Shown: positions 9,160 to 20,958, counted from the first letter of the stretch. The stretch is DNA of 64,000 nt from Conchocele bisecta (GCA_029237695.1 CM055279.1:63151586-63215585); one strand, 5' to 3'. Translations and numbers: made by a program. Notes: generated by a model not told the origin, from the letters alone.

Positions 9160-9590
9160 GTGTAATGCGTTAAAACCCGTGGAAACGTGTTATACGTATA
9201 ACACGGTTTCATCTGTACGGTGCTGTGTACATGTAGATGCGTGTAACCGTTCGTCAAAGAAAGCGTTAAATCGTTTAAACGGTCTACCTTAGCGTTGTAT
9301 ACGCTTACAACCGTTGTATACGTTTACAACCGTTGTACACGGATTACACGCTTTTGAAACTCAATACGTTGTTTACAACCGTTGTATACGTTTACAACCG
9401 TGTACACGGATTACACGCTTTTGAAACTCAATGCGTTGAACACGGTTTGTTCGACTTTCGCGCATGCGCAAGAGTGGGGAAACGCAACGCATGGCCGAAA
9501 ACGTATTACACGTAGACGACACACGGTTTGAAACGCAACTAACGGAAACTCCACGGATACGCAACGCACAACACTTTGTACACGTATAAA
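9160..9590. repeat. CGTGTAATACG / TTACAACCG word array, right block
   Basis: Words such as ACGTGTTATACGTATAACACGG, GTTGTATACGTTTACAACCG and GTGTACACGGATTACACGC recur. 9310-9437 contains a tandem duplication of about 64 bp that ends in TTTTGAAACTCAAT. Together with 7960-8310 this may be the two sides of one element interrupted by 850 bp. Confidence 0.68.
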
Positions 9591-9656
9591 CCCGGAACAT
9601 TTTGACAGAAACAACTGTAACACCTACAAATGGCTGTAAAATGCAAAAATAGTACT

Positions 9657-9724
9657 GACTGGATATCAAAAATGATTCACGGCACCGTGTTTCACGGCAC
9701 ATACGCACTGTGTTGACGGGATAA
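9657..9724. repeat. TTTCACGGCACCGTG module, copy 2 (partial)
   Basis: GACTGGATATCAAAAATG, TCACGGCACCGTGTTTCACGG and TGTTGACGGGATAAA match the right part of the copy at 6431-6547. Confidence 0.7.
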
Positions 9725-10191
9725 ATATGTACACCATGCCTTTCCCAGCCATTTTATATTGGTGGTACAATAGCACCTTAATTAAGAAGGTTCCAGAGCA
9801 CTATAAATTTAATTTATAAAAATTCTGAATGTTTATCCTCTTGTCGATATACAGGAGGGGTTTATAGCAATAGTCAATGTACATGCATGTACGTATATGA
9901 ATGCATGTGTTATTAAGACCTTTCATTGCTTTTGACTTATGCATCACTTCAATGAGTTTAATAATAGTTGATCACATTGTGTGTCTAGGGTTCGTGCTTT
10001 GTTTCTCGTGGTGTGAAATGTCCATATTTCACACCACTCGATGAACATATATGTCATATTCGTTGCGAAAATATGAATATCCTCTATTTGATTAACACAT
10101 ACACCGCAGTAGAACCTAAACGAACATAAAACTAACATATGATCTACACTGCAGACCCTGTTGAGCTGGGTCGTATTGAGCCGTATCACCA
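9725..10191. other. No gene seen
   Basis: AT-rich with no domain-bearing frame. A short dyad GGTGTGAAATGTCCATATTTCACACC is at about 10010-10036. Confidence 0.5.
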
Positions 10192-10432
10192 GGGGCTCGT
10201 TTCACTAAACATCGTACGACTAGAATGTTCGTAAGTGCAAATTTAGGATCATCTGCGAATTGCAAGTGATGAATTTATATTTATTGAGCATAGGCTGCAT
10301 ATGCAGCCTATGCTCAATAAATGTAAGGCAATAATTGTTTACAAGAAAACATTGGTAATGTGAAATTTACAGACTATCATAATTTAGCACTGACGAACAT
10401 TTTAGTCGTAGTAAGTTTAGTGAAACTGTTTG
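10192..10432. mobile_element. GGGGCYCGTTTCACTAAAC MITE with central perfect palindrome, copy A
   Basis: The left TIR starts GGGGCTCGTTTCACTAAAC followed by CGACTAGAATGTTCGTAAGTGC. The right side mirrors it (GCACTGACGAACATTTTAGTCGTA...GTTTAGTGAAAC). At the centre 10279-10322 is a perfect 44-bp palindrome built on AGGCTGCATATGCAGCCT. The fuller copy is at 38054-38293 and a right-hand fragment at 22836-22978. Non-coding, so non-autonomous. Confidence 0.8.
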
Positions 10433-11002
10433 TAGGTTTTCGGATTTGTGATTGGAGAAATGGTGCCCAACGAGCGGTGGAGACCCAGATAAACCTGAGT
10501 ATATGCAGTCTGATAAGGATCTACACTGTTCGCCATTCAGTAAGTTAGTTTACAGTTACGTGTCATGAACGAATAATAAGGTTTGATTAACGCATACAAC
10601 GCAATAGAGCCTGACCAATCATAAAAATAACGTACTACATGTCGCATGTCGTAGTCGTATCATGTTTGTGTATGTGACTGTAAAACAGGGGCCTATGACG
10701 TTCGCGACAAGCGCAAACCGAGACCAACTTACGCATCCACGCAGTCTGATCAGAGCTTGCATTGTTCACCATTCGTTTGGTTTGTCACCATATTGCTTCA
10801 TACAAACAGTGTGTATCCCATACGGGAATATGATAGCGCTAATGGTTCTTAGTTACATGTAGCATGTACAAAAATGCCATAAGCCTCATCTCCCCTTTCA
10901 TCTCACAGCCACATTTATCATTAAAATGAACCCCCATCTACTTATCGAGCCAGCTCATACCCGTCATGTAATAGTCATAATCAGGTAATATGCAAGTTAG
11001 TT
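10433..11002. other. No gene; degraded GGATCTACACTG repeat pieces
   Basis: Fragments near 10480-10550 (CAGTCTGATAAGGATCTACACTG) and 10660-10780 (GCATCCACGCAGTCTGATCAG) resemble the repeat at 17975-18208. The rest shows no coding or RNA signal. Confidence 0.5.
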
Positions 11003-11041
11003 GATCTTCAGAATCGTCTCACAGAGGCGACTCTGAAGAGC
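11003..11041. repeat. Hairpin with GAATCGTCTC arms
   Basis: 18-bp arms GATCTTCAGAATCGTCTC and GAGGCGACTCTGAAGAGC match at 15 of 18 positions around an ACA loop. Related to the hairpins at 1350-1410 and 22165-22205. Confidence 0.6.
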
Positions 11042-11269
11042 ATCTGACGTGATTGCGTGACAGTACAATAATTGAATAATCAAGTATTACAGCATTACAG
11101 TTACTGTAAACAGAATCCCAAACAGAAAGGGATTTTCCCAAGCATATCCCTTTTTCGCTCACTTTTTTGCTCTCTCGCCACGACTGATTTCCACGTTTGA
11201 GCAGTTTTGGGGTCGAAATGTGGTCAAACTCGCAAATTGGAAGCTCATCAAATTCGCCTCTAAAACTGA

Positions 11270-13908
11270 TCATTTCCAGGTTTGAGCAGTTTTGGTGGGC
11301 ATTGTAGGAAATTTCCTACATTAGAAACTCTCAATTTGCAGGTTTTCGTAGTTATTCACAGCAAAACAAACAACGGAATATGGGCAGTGTTATTTAATAA
11401 ATTAATTTAATAAATATAAACTCGATTGTGGGAAATTTCACACAATTGAAATACAGAATGTACAATTTAACAAAATAATTACAAATTGGACACTGAAATG
11501 CCAAAAAAATACAACTCCGACAATATCCGAATACAATGAACTAAACATGATGATTAATCAGTTTTCATTGTGGGAAATTTCCAACGTTCGATTTAGGTGT
11601 TTTACTTTTGTCTAGGAAATATTGTTAAACTTCTCTAAATACATTTCAACACTGAAATTCATAACATACAACTTTGACAATCATTATATCCAAATGTACA
11701 TCAATTTAATTGAACGTAGGAAATTTCCCACAATTAAACCTCATTTACAGAAAAGTCAGAAAATTTCCTACGTTCCATTCAAGTGACTCACTTTTGTGCA
11801 AGATATATTGTCAAATACATGTAACTTTCAACACCGAGATTCAAAACACAAAACTTTCACAAAACTGTGATCAGTCGTATATGTTTTACAGAAACAACAG
11901 AAACCGATCGTAGGAAATTTCCTACGTTCGATTCAAGTGATTTACGTTTGTCAAGGATATATTGCCGAAGTTTTTGAAGTTAATAAATTTCCACACTGAA
12001 ATTCAAATACATACAACTTTGACAATATCCAAATGTACATCACTTGAATTGAACGTAGGAAATTTCCCACAATTAAACCTAAAAATCATTAATTTTATAT
12101 CAGTCGTATTTCTTTTACAGAAAAGTTAGAAACCGATCATAGGAAATTTCCTACGTTCGATTCAAGTGATTTAAAGTATCTAAGATATATTGACAAAGTT
12201 CTCTATGTTAATGAATTTCAATAATTAAAAAACACAACTTCGACAATATCCAAGTATAACTCACTTGAATAGAACGTAGGAAATTTCTCACAATTAAACC
12301 TCAAAAGTTATTCATTTTATATCAGTCGTATTTCTTTTACAGAAAAGTCAGAAACCAATCGTAGGAAATTTCCTACGTTCGATTCAAGTGATTTGCTTTT
12401 GTCCAGGATATATATACGAAGTTCTCTATGTTAATAAATTTAACACTGAAATTTAAAACATACGACTTTGCCAATATCCAAATGTACATCACTTGAATTG
12501 AACGTAGGAAATTTCACAATTAATTAACTTAAACCTAAACAATAATTCATTTTAGATCGGTCATATTTGTTTTACAGAAAAATCCGAAACCGATCGTAGG
12601 AAATTTCCTAGGTTCGATTCAAGTGATTTAATGTATCTAGGATATATTTACAAAGTTCTCTATGTTAATGAATTTCAATAATTCAAAACACAACTTCGAC
12701 AATATCCAAGTATAACTCACTTGAATTGAACGTAGGAAATTTCCCACAATTAAACCTAAAACATAATTTATTTAGTCGCATTTGTTTTACAGACAAGTCA
12801 GAAACCGATCGTAGGAAATTTTCTACGTTTGATTCAAAGATTTACATTTGTCTAGGATATATTGACGAAGTTCTCACAGTTAATAAATTTCAACACTGAA
12901 ATTCAAAACATACAACTTTGACAATATCCAAATGTACATCACTTGAATTGAACGTAGGAAATTTCCCACAATTAAACCTAAAATATCATTAATTTTATAT
13001 CAGTCGTATTTCTTTTACAGGAAAATCAGAAACCAATCGTAGGAAATTTCCTAAGTTCGATTCAAGTGATTTAAAGTATATAGGATATATTGACAGAAGT
13101 TCTCTATGTTAATGACTTTTCAATAATTCAAAACACAACTTCGACAATATCTAAGTTGAAGTATAACTCACTTGAACGTAGGAAATTTCCCACAATTACA
13201 CCTAAAAAATAATTCATTTTAGAATAGTCAAATTTCTTTTACAGACAAGTTAGAAACCGATCGTAGGAAATTTCCTACGTTTGATTCAAGTGATTTACAT
13301 TTGTCTAGGATATATTGCCGAAGTTCTTGAAGTTATAACTCACTTGAATTGAACGTAGGAAATTTACCACAATTAAACATAAAACATAATTTATTTAGTC
13401 GCATTTGTTTTACAGACAAGTCAGAAACCGATCGTAGGAAATTTTCTACGTTTGATTCAAGGATTTACATTTTTCTAGGATATATTGACGAAGTTCTCTC
13501 AGTTAATAAATTTCAACACAGAAATTCAAAACATACAACTTTGACAATATCCAAATGTATATCAGTTGAATTGAACGTAGGAAATTTCCCACAATTAAAC
13601 CTAAAAATCATTCATTTTATATCAGTCGTATTTCTTTTACAGAAAACTTAGAAACCAATCGCAGGAAATGTCCTACGTTCGATTAAAGTGATTTACTTTT
13701 GTCCAAGCTATATTGACGAAGTTCTCTAAGTTAATAAAATTAACACTGAAATTCAAAACATACAACTTTGACAATATCCAAAAGTAAATCACTTGAATGG
13801 AACGGAGACAATTTCAAACAATTAAACCTAAAAAATAATTAATTTTAGATCAGTCATATTTGTTTTACAGAAAAGTCAGAAACGGATCGTAGGAAATTTC
13901 CTATCAGA
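11270..13908. repeat. Satellite, ~225-bp period, carrying GGAAATTTCC palindromes
   Basis: GAAACCGATCGTAGG anchors fall near 11900, 12129, 12351, 12586, 12801, 13029, 13253, 13424, 13651 and 13879, so the period is about 215-235 bp with one short unit of 171. Each unit has CGTAGGAAATTTCCTACG followed by TTCGATTCAAGTGATTTA, and later the reversed arm ATCACTTGAATTGAACGTAGGAAATTTCCC, so each unit can fold. Units left of 11900 are more diverged. Frames that appear to be coding are not conserved between units. Confidence 0.9.
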
Positions 13909-13912
13909 ACGG

Positions 13913-14189
13913 AATATTTACATCGAGAAAAAATATATTCAGCCCTGAAAGTAGAATAACCTGACCTGGTGCCAGGTCCATACAACACCAAAGTCACTTG
14001 GCCCCTTCCCCTAAACTAGGATTACGAATAATCGTAATACTCACATAAGGGGTATAACCAGATTCCACTGTCACATACAAAATGCCAAAGACGTATGTGA
14101 AGGCCAAACCAGGTCTCCAGTCGGAATTCGGGTAAGGTTGAACCCCGATCGTTAAATTACCCATCACATACTCACACCTGCCACCCACT
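13913..14189 (-). mobile_element. SINE-like dispersed repeat, headless copy 1
   Basis: CAGAACGGAATATTTACATCG through GACCTGGTGCCAGGTC, ATTACGAATAATCGTAAT and GGTCTCCAGTCGGAATTC to GCCACCCACT. Five other copies are in the window (20959, 39396, 39920, 47160, 52828). The full copies end in a head with GGTTCGA-type B-box sequence. This copy begins inside, right after the last satellite unit. Confidence 0.68.
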
Positions 14190-14204
14190 TACATGTATGT
14201 AATA

Positions 14205-14790
14205 AGACATATGGAGTGATGTGACGCAGGATTTCACTCGTGAAGCAGTGCATCATTTCACATTTGGTGTCACACAGGATCTCAGAAGTGTTGTCACGCA
14301 GGATTTTACAAATGATGTGACGCAGTATCTCAGGAATAATGCACATGTGATCATGGTGATGCTGTGGATCTCAGGAATGATGTAACGCAGGATCTCAGCA
14401 ACTCACGAGTGATGGGACGCGGGATCTCACATGTGATGTGACGCATACTTTCACATTTGGTGTGACGCAGGATCTCAGAAGTGTTGTCACACAGGATCTG
14501 ACAAGTGATGTCATCATGGGCACGCTGCGGATCACAGAAATGATGTAGCACAGGATCTCAGCAACTCGTAAATAATGTGACACAGGATGACACAAGTGAT
14601 ATGGTGCAGGATGTCGACACATGCAGGTTTTCACACATGATGTGACGCAGATTTTCTAGCTACGCGATACAGGATTTCACAAATGTTGTGATGCAAGATT
14701 TCACACTCGATGTCAGATATTTGCATGCCACAGAGTTTCTGTGATTGAGTTTGACTGTGACGCAAGGGTTCCAACAAGGTGATGACATTG
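14205..14790. repeat. Minisatellite of GTGACGCAGGATCTCA units with higher-order repeat
   Basis: Roughly 25-28-bp units of ATGTGACGCAGGATCTCACAAGTG type. A block of about 190 bp starting TTCACATTTGGTGT at about 14258 repeats from about 14450, which gives a higher-order structure. Minus-strand frames across it are repeat translation. Confidence 0.85.
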
Positions 14791-15045
14791 ATGCACAGTG
14801 GCAGGTCATGCTGAAGATATTCATTGTCCGGGTTCAACAAAACATCTACGTCAAACTGAAACAGATATAGAACAGTATACAGTATTATGTTTGATCAAAT
14901 TCATTAGCGAACAGTGTATACCCTGAACAAACTACAAACGCACAGGTTGATCAGGGACTACCCTGGTTGCAAACTAATTAGGTGATGCGTGTCTTTTAAG
15001 GGATTTCTGCAATAAACTAGATTACCGCGGCCTGCATGTCGCGCC

Positions 15046-17107
15046 TTGGGGCGAGGCATGGACTCTAAACAAGAGGGTCATGATGGCCCTAATTCGCTCA
15101 CCTGACTCCATGAACACCAGAGGAGAATGTGACATTGAGTTCATGTGTTTTAGCAAAATTGTGCTATTTTTAGATGGCGGTCATCTTGGATTAAGCGATG
15201 ACTCATTTTACCAAATCTGGAAATGCTTCACCCAAGGATCTTAACTTACTATGAAGTTTGGCCAGCATCGGCCAACATCGGCCATGTGGTTCCCGAGAAA
15301 AAGACGTTCAAAATCTTGAATAAATGGATCTTATGGCGGCCATCATGGATGACATAATCATCCGATTCCAACAAATATTGTATCAGAGCAATCACCTCAT
15401 CTATACCTTCAATTTTATATATGACATGAGCATATTCGGTCAAAAATAAAATTTGACCCCATAGGCCACGCCCATTTTTAACCTCAGGGTCACCATTTTA
15501 ACACCTTTGAAAGAGATTCTACATCGATGATTCCTACCAAGTTTCGTCGAAATCCGGTTGGCGGTTCATGAGAAGAATTTTTTTTAAGAATTTGCGCTAT
15601 TTTTAGACGGTGGCCATCTCGGATTAGCGACGACCTCCGTTTTAACAAATCTAAAAAGGCTTCACCCATGGACCATAACTGTGAAGTTTGGCCACCATGG
15701 GCCAAGCGGTTCGTGTGAAGAAGAATTTTGAAATCTCTAAAAGAACGACCTTTTGACCTTTCGGTGGCCATCTTGGATGACATGACCATCCAATTTCGAC
15801 AAAAAATGTACCAGAGCGATCGCCTCTTTGATACCTTCGATTTGATATAGACATAACCATATTCGGTCAAAAATAAAATTTTACCACACGGGCCACGCTC
15901 ATTTTTGACCCCGGGGTCACCATTTTAACAACTTTGAAAGAGCATTGTACATCGATCATTACCACCAAATTTCGTCGAAATCCGGCAGGCGGTTCATGAG
16001 AAGAAGATTTTATAAGAATTTATGCTATTTTTAGGCGGCGGCCATCTTGCTTCAGCGATGACCTCCATTTTAACAAATCTGAAAAGGCTTCACCCATGAA
16101 CCATAACTTTTAAGTTTGGCAACCATAGGCCAAGCGGTTCATGTGAAGAAGAATTTTGAAATCTCTGATAAAAGAACGACCTTTTGACCTTTCGGCGGCC
16201 ATCTTCGATGACATAACCATCAGATTTCACCAAAAAAATCACCAAACTGATCACCTCGTTGATACCTTCGATTTGATATATGACATGACCATATTCGGTC
16301 AAAAATAACATTTGACCCCACGGGCCACGCCCATTTTTTACCCCGTTGTCAGCATTTTAACAACTTGGAAAGAGCATTGTACATCGATCATTGCGAGCAA
16401 ATTTCGTCGAAATCCGGTTAGTGGTTCATGAGAAGAAGATTTTTAAAGAATTTAAGCTATTTTTGGACGGTGGCCATCTTGGATTAGCGATGACCTCTAT
16501 TTTAACAAATCGGAAACGGCTTCACCCATATACCATAACTTTTAAGTTTTGCTACCATGGACCAAGCGGTTCATTTGAAGAAGAATTTTGAAATATCTAA
16601 TAAAAAAACGACCTTTTGACATTTTGGCGGCCATCTTGGAGAACATAACCATCCGATTTCGATAAAAAATGCACCAGAGTGATCGCCTCATTGATACCTT
16701 CGATTTGATATATGACATGACCATATTCGGTCAAAAATAAAATTTGACCCCAATTTGACCTCACGGGCCACGCCCATTTTTACCCCAGGGTCACCATTTT
16801 AACAACTTTGAAAGAGCATTGTACATCGATCATTCCTACCAAGTTTTGTCGAAATCCGGTTGGCGGTTCTTGAGGAGATTTTTGAAGAATTTGTGCTATT
16901 TTTAGACGGCAGCCATCTTGGATTACGTAATGACGTCATTTTAACAATTTTGTAATCCCCCTACCTAAGGACCATGACCATGAAGTTTGGTGACTATAGG
17001 CCCAATGGTTACCGAGGAGAAGACGTTTGAAAATGTTCACGGACGACGGACGACGACGGACACATTGTGGTAAGAATAGCTCACATGAGCTTCGCTCAGG
17101 TGAGCTA
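15046..17107. repeat. ~430-bp tandem array, 4-5 units, with element-like ends
   Basis: GCTATTTTTAG anchors at about 15162, 15596, 16024, 16456 and 16895 give a 428-439 bp period. Units contain GGCGGCCATCTTGGAT, GGCTTCACCCATGGACCATAAC, GATCGCCTC and GGCCACGCCCATTTTTGACC. The left edge has GAGGGTCATGATGGCCCTAA and CGCTCACCTGA. The right edge has GACGACGGACACATTGTGG and GCTCACATGAGCTTCGCTC then AGGTGAGCTAAAAA. These ends are typical of a bivalve dispersed repeat. A further unit is at 63805-64000. Confidence 0.88.
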
Positions 17108-17149
17108 AAAAAGATATATAGTAGATAGAAAAACATTAATCAAAAAACT

Positions 17150-17820
17150 TTAACCGGACACACGCACGTACGGATGTACGCCAAAGTGCCGACTATATCG
17201 CGCTTTCCGCAAGCGGGCGCGACAAAAACTTTAACCAAAAATTTCAAAGTAATTAGACCTTGACATTTGGCACAAAGGCCGCACGGGAGGGGGGTAGAAT
17301 GAAAATATAGATGCTGATAAACACCCATGTGAAATGTCAAGGTAATGGGAAAAGCAGGTGCAGAGATATAGTACATGAAAAAACTTTAACCAAAAACTTT
17401 AACAAAAAACTTCAAAGTAATTTTACCTTGACATTGGGCACAGGGGCCGCACAGGTGGGGGGTAGAATGAAAATATGGATGATGATAAACACCCATGTGA
17501 AGTTTCACGGTATGGGCAAAGCAGTTGCAGAGATATAGTATAACGAAAAACTTTAACCAAAAACTTTAACCAAAAACTTTAACCAAAAACTTCAAAGTAA
17601 TTTGACCTTGACATTGGGCACAGGGGCCGCACGGGAGGGGGGTAGAATGAAAATATAGATGATGATAAACACCCATGTGAAGTTTCAAGGTAATGGGCAA
17701 AGCAGTTGCGGAGATATAGTATAACGAAAAACTTTAACCAAAAAACATAACCAAAAACACGTACGTACGTACGCCAAAGTGCCGACTATATCGCGCTTTC
17801 TTCAAGCGGGCGCGACAAAA
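17150..17820. repeat. ~178-bp tandem array bracketed by direct repeats
   Basis: Three units start CAAAGTAATTTGACCTTGACA (about 17247, 17414, 17601) and contain GGCCGCACGGGAGGGGGGTAG, ACACCCATGTGAA and AACTTTAACCAAAA. Both ends carry the same ~57-bp direct repeat GTACGCCAAAGTGCCGACTA...GCGGGCGCGACAAAA, at about 17170-17226 and 17765-17820. These could be internal boundaries or a target-site style duplication. Confidence 0.82.
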
Positions 17821-17974
17821 ATAATGTACTCTCGCTTTTAATGAATTTATGTAGTGAACAACCGCCATTGGCTGGTAGGAAATGTGCAATGTCCCTTAAA
17901 ACTGTGAATACCGACTGTGCCTCAGATACAACGGTAATATCCAATAATTCCAATTCATGGGCAGTTAATGACAT

Positions 17975-18208
17975 ATATGTGGCTGTGACTGGAGCAATTG
18001 GGCTTATGGGTTTTGCAACCAATGTAGATCCAGAACGGCCTGCGCATCCGCAGTCTAATCAGGATCTACGCTGCTCGCCGTTCCATCAATGAAACACTCG
18101 TCATGCTTCTAACAAGCAATATAGATCATTATCAGGCTACACGAATGTGAAGAAGCTACACTGGTCACATATCCCATAAGCCACATTTCTCCAGTCACAG
18201 CCACATAT
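17975..18208. mobile_element. TIR element (GGATCTACACTG family), best copy
   Basis: 36-bp terminal inverted repeats: ATATGTGGCTGTGACTGGAG...GCTTATGGG at left and CCCATAAGCCACATTTCTCC...CCACATAT at right. An inner dyad GAACGGC...GCCGTTC holds CAGTCTAATCAGGATCTACG. It is 234 bp and non-coding. Related fragments occur at 4161-4404, 10480-10780 and 22601-22669. Confidence 0.8.
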
Positions 18209-18828
18209 TATCAATCAATCACACCATTTTATTTCATCACATTCCCCAAAGCATGCGCTACATTCAAGTACATGCCTTCAGAACCTGTCATAAGCAGGGC
18301 AGATAATTTGGTATGGCATAATTTGGCATTTTCGCTATACATGTACCAGTACGTTCTGAAATGATAATACTATACCACATTTAGAAAATAGTTCCCAGTA
18401 TAGACGCTAGTGTAATTAATTTATATGAAACAATTTAGTAACCTTCAATCGTAAAACAGTTATAATACTGAAAAATATTGTACTGTAAAATTAGTTTCGG
18501 AATTATTAGTTTGTACTTGTCATATTATTTTTATAATATTAATTTTTTTTTTCAGTAAACTATATAAAATATGTCAGTGAGTCACATTTAACTACTACAG
18601 TGCAAATTAGATCAGATTCGCTATTCTGCAGACTGCGAGGAAGCCATGAGTGGAATAGTAACTATGGCTGCGAACGGTACGGTAGTACATTGCAAGAGTT
18701 ACAGTTAACAACTACATGTATGTATACTGCTTCAAGTTTAGTACCAATTTTGCTATGCTGATGTGTTATCCAGTACGCTGTTCATTTTTGTTTACACTGC
18801 GAGATGCGCATAATTATCAGAAATAAAC
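18209..18828. other. No gene seen
   Basis: AT-rich sequence running into the assembly gap. No coding or RNA signal. Confidence 0.5.
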
Positions 18829-19328
18829 NNNNNNNNNNNNNNNNNNNNNNNNNNNNNNNNNNNNNNNNNNNNNNNNNNNNNNNNNNNNNNNNNNNNNNNN
18901 NNNNNNNNNNNNNNNNNNNNNNNNNNNNNNNNNNNNNNNNNNNNNNNNNNNNNNNNNNNNNNNNNNNNNNNNNNNNNNNNNNNNNNNNNNNNNNNNNNNN
19001 NNNNNNNNNNNNNNNNNNNNNNNNNNNNNNNNNNNNNNNNNNNNNNNNNNNNNNNNNNNNNNNNNNNNNNNNNNNNNNNNNNNNNNNNNNNNNNNNNNNN
19101 NNNNNNNNNNNNNNNNNNNNNNNNNNNNNNNNNNNNNNNNNNNNNNNNNNNNNNNNNNNNNNNNNNNNNNNNNNNNNNNNNNNNNNNNNNNNNNNNNNNN
19201 NNNNNNNNNNNNNNNNNNNNNNNNNNNNNNNNNNNNNNNNNNNNNNNNNNNNNNNNNNNNNNNNNNNNNNNNNNNNNNNNNNNNNNNNNNNNNNNNNNNN
19301 NNNNNNNNNNNNNNNNNNNNNNNNNNNN
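18829..19328. other. Assembly gap, 500 N
   Basis: Exactly 500 undetermined bases, the usual size for a gap of unknown length. Nothing can be called here. Confidence 0.99.
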
Positions 19329-20958
19329 GAATATCATGTAATTGGTTTAAAACACACGTAGAAATGACATATGGAGGGTGATGGTGTTTTTTGAGGGATA
19401 GTAAGCAGATTTTCCAGGCAAACACAAACTATTGTCTTTTATGATCATTTACTGATGAATTTTGTTCATGTTTGCTTTGTTGGCCAATGTAATTGAAAAT
19501 GTTGCCGTGAAGTTTACAACCGTAGTACCGATACATGCAATAATTAAATATTGTGTATTATGTTGTTATTTTGTCCTTCAGAACAAAATTAAAAATTAAA
19601 TTCAGCAGTTGTTGAACGTGTCGAAATTATTGACAGTCGATCCGATGCTGATGGATGTGCTTCATATTTTTGCCGGACGATTATATGAAAGTTTTGGGGT
19701 ATTAACAATATTCATTGATATCGTCGGCAAATAAAACATGTGTTAAATCAACTTACGTGTTTAAGTATGGCTTTTTATCCAAATTTAACGCCTTTTTCCC
19801 GGTTTTGTTGTGTCTGTAGTGATGCCAGCCATCTTGGTTTTTTTTTTCGTGTATTGTATCGATTCAGGTGGGCGAAATGACCTTGTCAATTTGCATAAAC
19901 TGAAGCCATCACAGGCGCTCGGATTGTTCAACAAAAATAATAGAGAGTCGCATTTCATAACACTATCGGATTATTTAATGATTAGGATGCATGTTTTGTT
20001 GAACGGGTATATCATAAATAGGTTATTGGATTTGTACGGAAATATATTTCGGCGTACTCGTTCATTCGGCGGAACCTATAATTATTCAAACTCTAAGACA
20101 ACGTTTCCTTTGTGAAGTGTATCGTACTGCATATGCTGTGTAACGTCATTATAGATTAGTTGATATTTTAAGTCAAATGGACACTGATTAATAATATCGA
20201 TGGCTGAAGATGATTATTTAAAGCATGCGGTATGTAACTGTCAAAAAACAATGTTTCTGTTTTAAATCATCATCATTTCGCTGTCCAATGTTGGATTGTA
20301 TCGAGCCATTGACCTCTGACTATGTAAAAGTTCAGAATGTAAGCTTTAATCTGATTGGTCAACGTCACAGGGACATTTTCGTTGCGATTCTGTAATTTGT
20401 CTGCATAAAATGGCGGAAACTACTTTTCATGAGACACGAGGTTGTATCATTGCGTGTGAACAAAAATGTACTCAAATTAATACATGTCAGTGAATATTAT
20501 ATAAAATCAGATAAACATTTTGTAATATAAATGTCGTACAGAAAAAGTAACAACACATGTATTACACTACACAATATAATGTTAGCTCACTATCAGAACT
20601 GTTTTTCATGGCGTATAGCTACGTATAAATTGCATGTGGAGCGGTCGCTCATTGGGCTAAAAATATAACCTTCCTAACACAATATTTATTATGAAACACG
20701 ACAGTTAATATTTTATAAAATCACAAACTGTTTTTAAAAATATAACTAGGTGAAAAAAAATGTAGCTGGCACCGCTCGCTTTGAAACTCTCTCACGTGGC
20801 GTAGCTAGAATCATGAAGCATGATGTACGTTTGTTGGTCGACAATTACTCATTTGCATAAAACATGAGAGGTCCCAAAAAAGGTATAAGGACTATATCTA
20901 AGTAAATATGCTTGGATAAAAAGTAAGGAATCTACATATTACCGTTGAAAACCACAGT
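19329..20958. other. No supported gene; one short hydrophobic-start frame
   Basis: Mostly AT-rich unique-looking sequence. A plus-strand frame at 19822-20115 (97 aa from its ATG) begins MPAILVFFFVYCI, which looks like a signal peptide, but the rest has no recognised domain. The hydrophobic stretch comes from a T-run. I treat it as unproven. Confidence 0.4.

Noticed and set aside
13349..13651. 100-residue frame in the satellite
   Set aside because: Frame is not kept in neighbouring 225-bp units.
13994..14188. Frame similar to one at 39920-40360
   Set aside because: Both lie in copies of the same SINE-like repeat. Other copies have stops, so similarity reflects shared repeat DNA, not a conserved protein.
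14205..14790. CRISPR-like regular repeats (also 41955-42460 and 49505-50145)
   Set aside because: Units abut or vary with no unique spacers of constant length and no cas genes; eukaryotic minisatellites.
18792..19425. Frames of 180-200 residues over the N run
   Set aside because: They are made of undetermined bases.
19810..20115. 101-residue frame with signal-peptide-like start
   Set aside because: The hydrophobic stretch is made by a T-run, the assigned first codon is GTG, and no domain follows; kept only as a remark in the intergenic entry.
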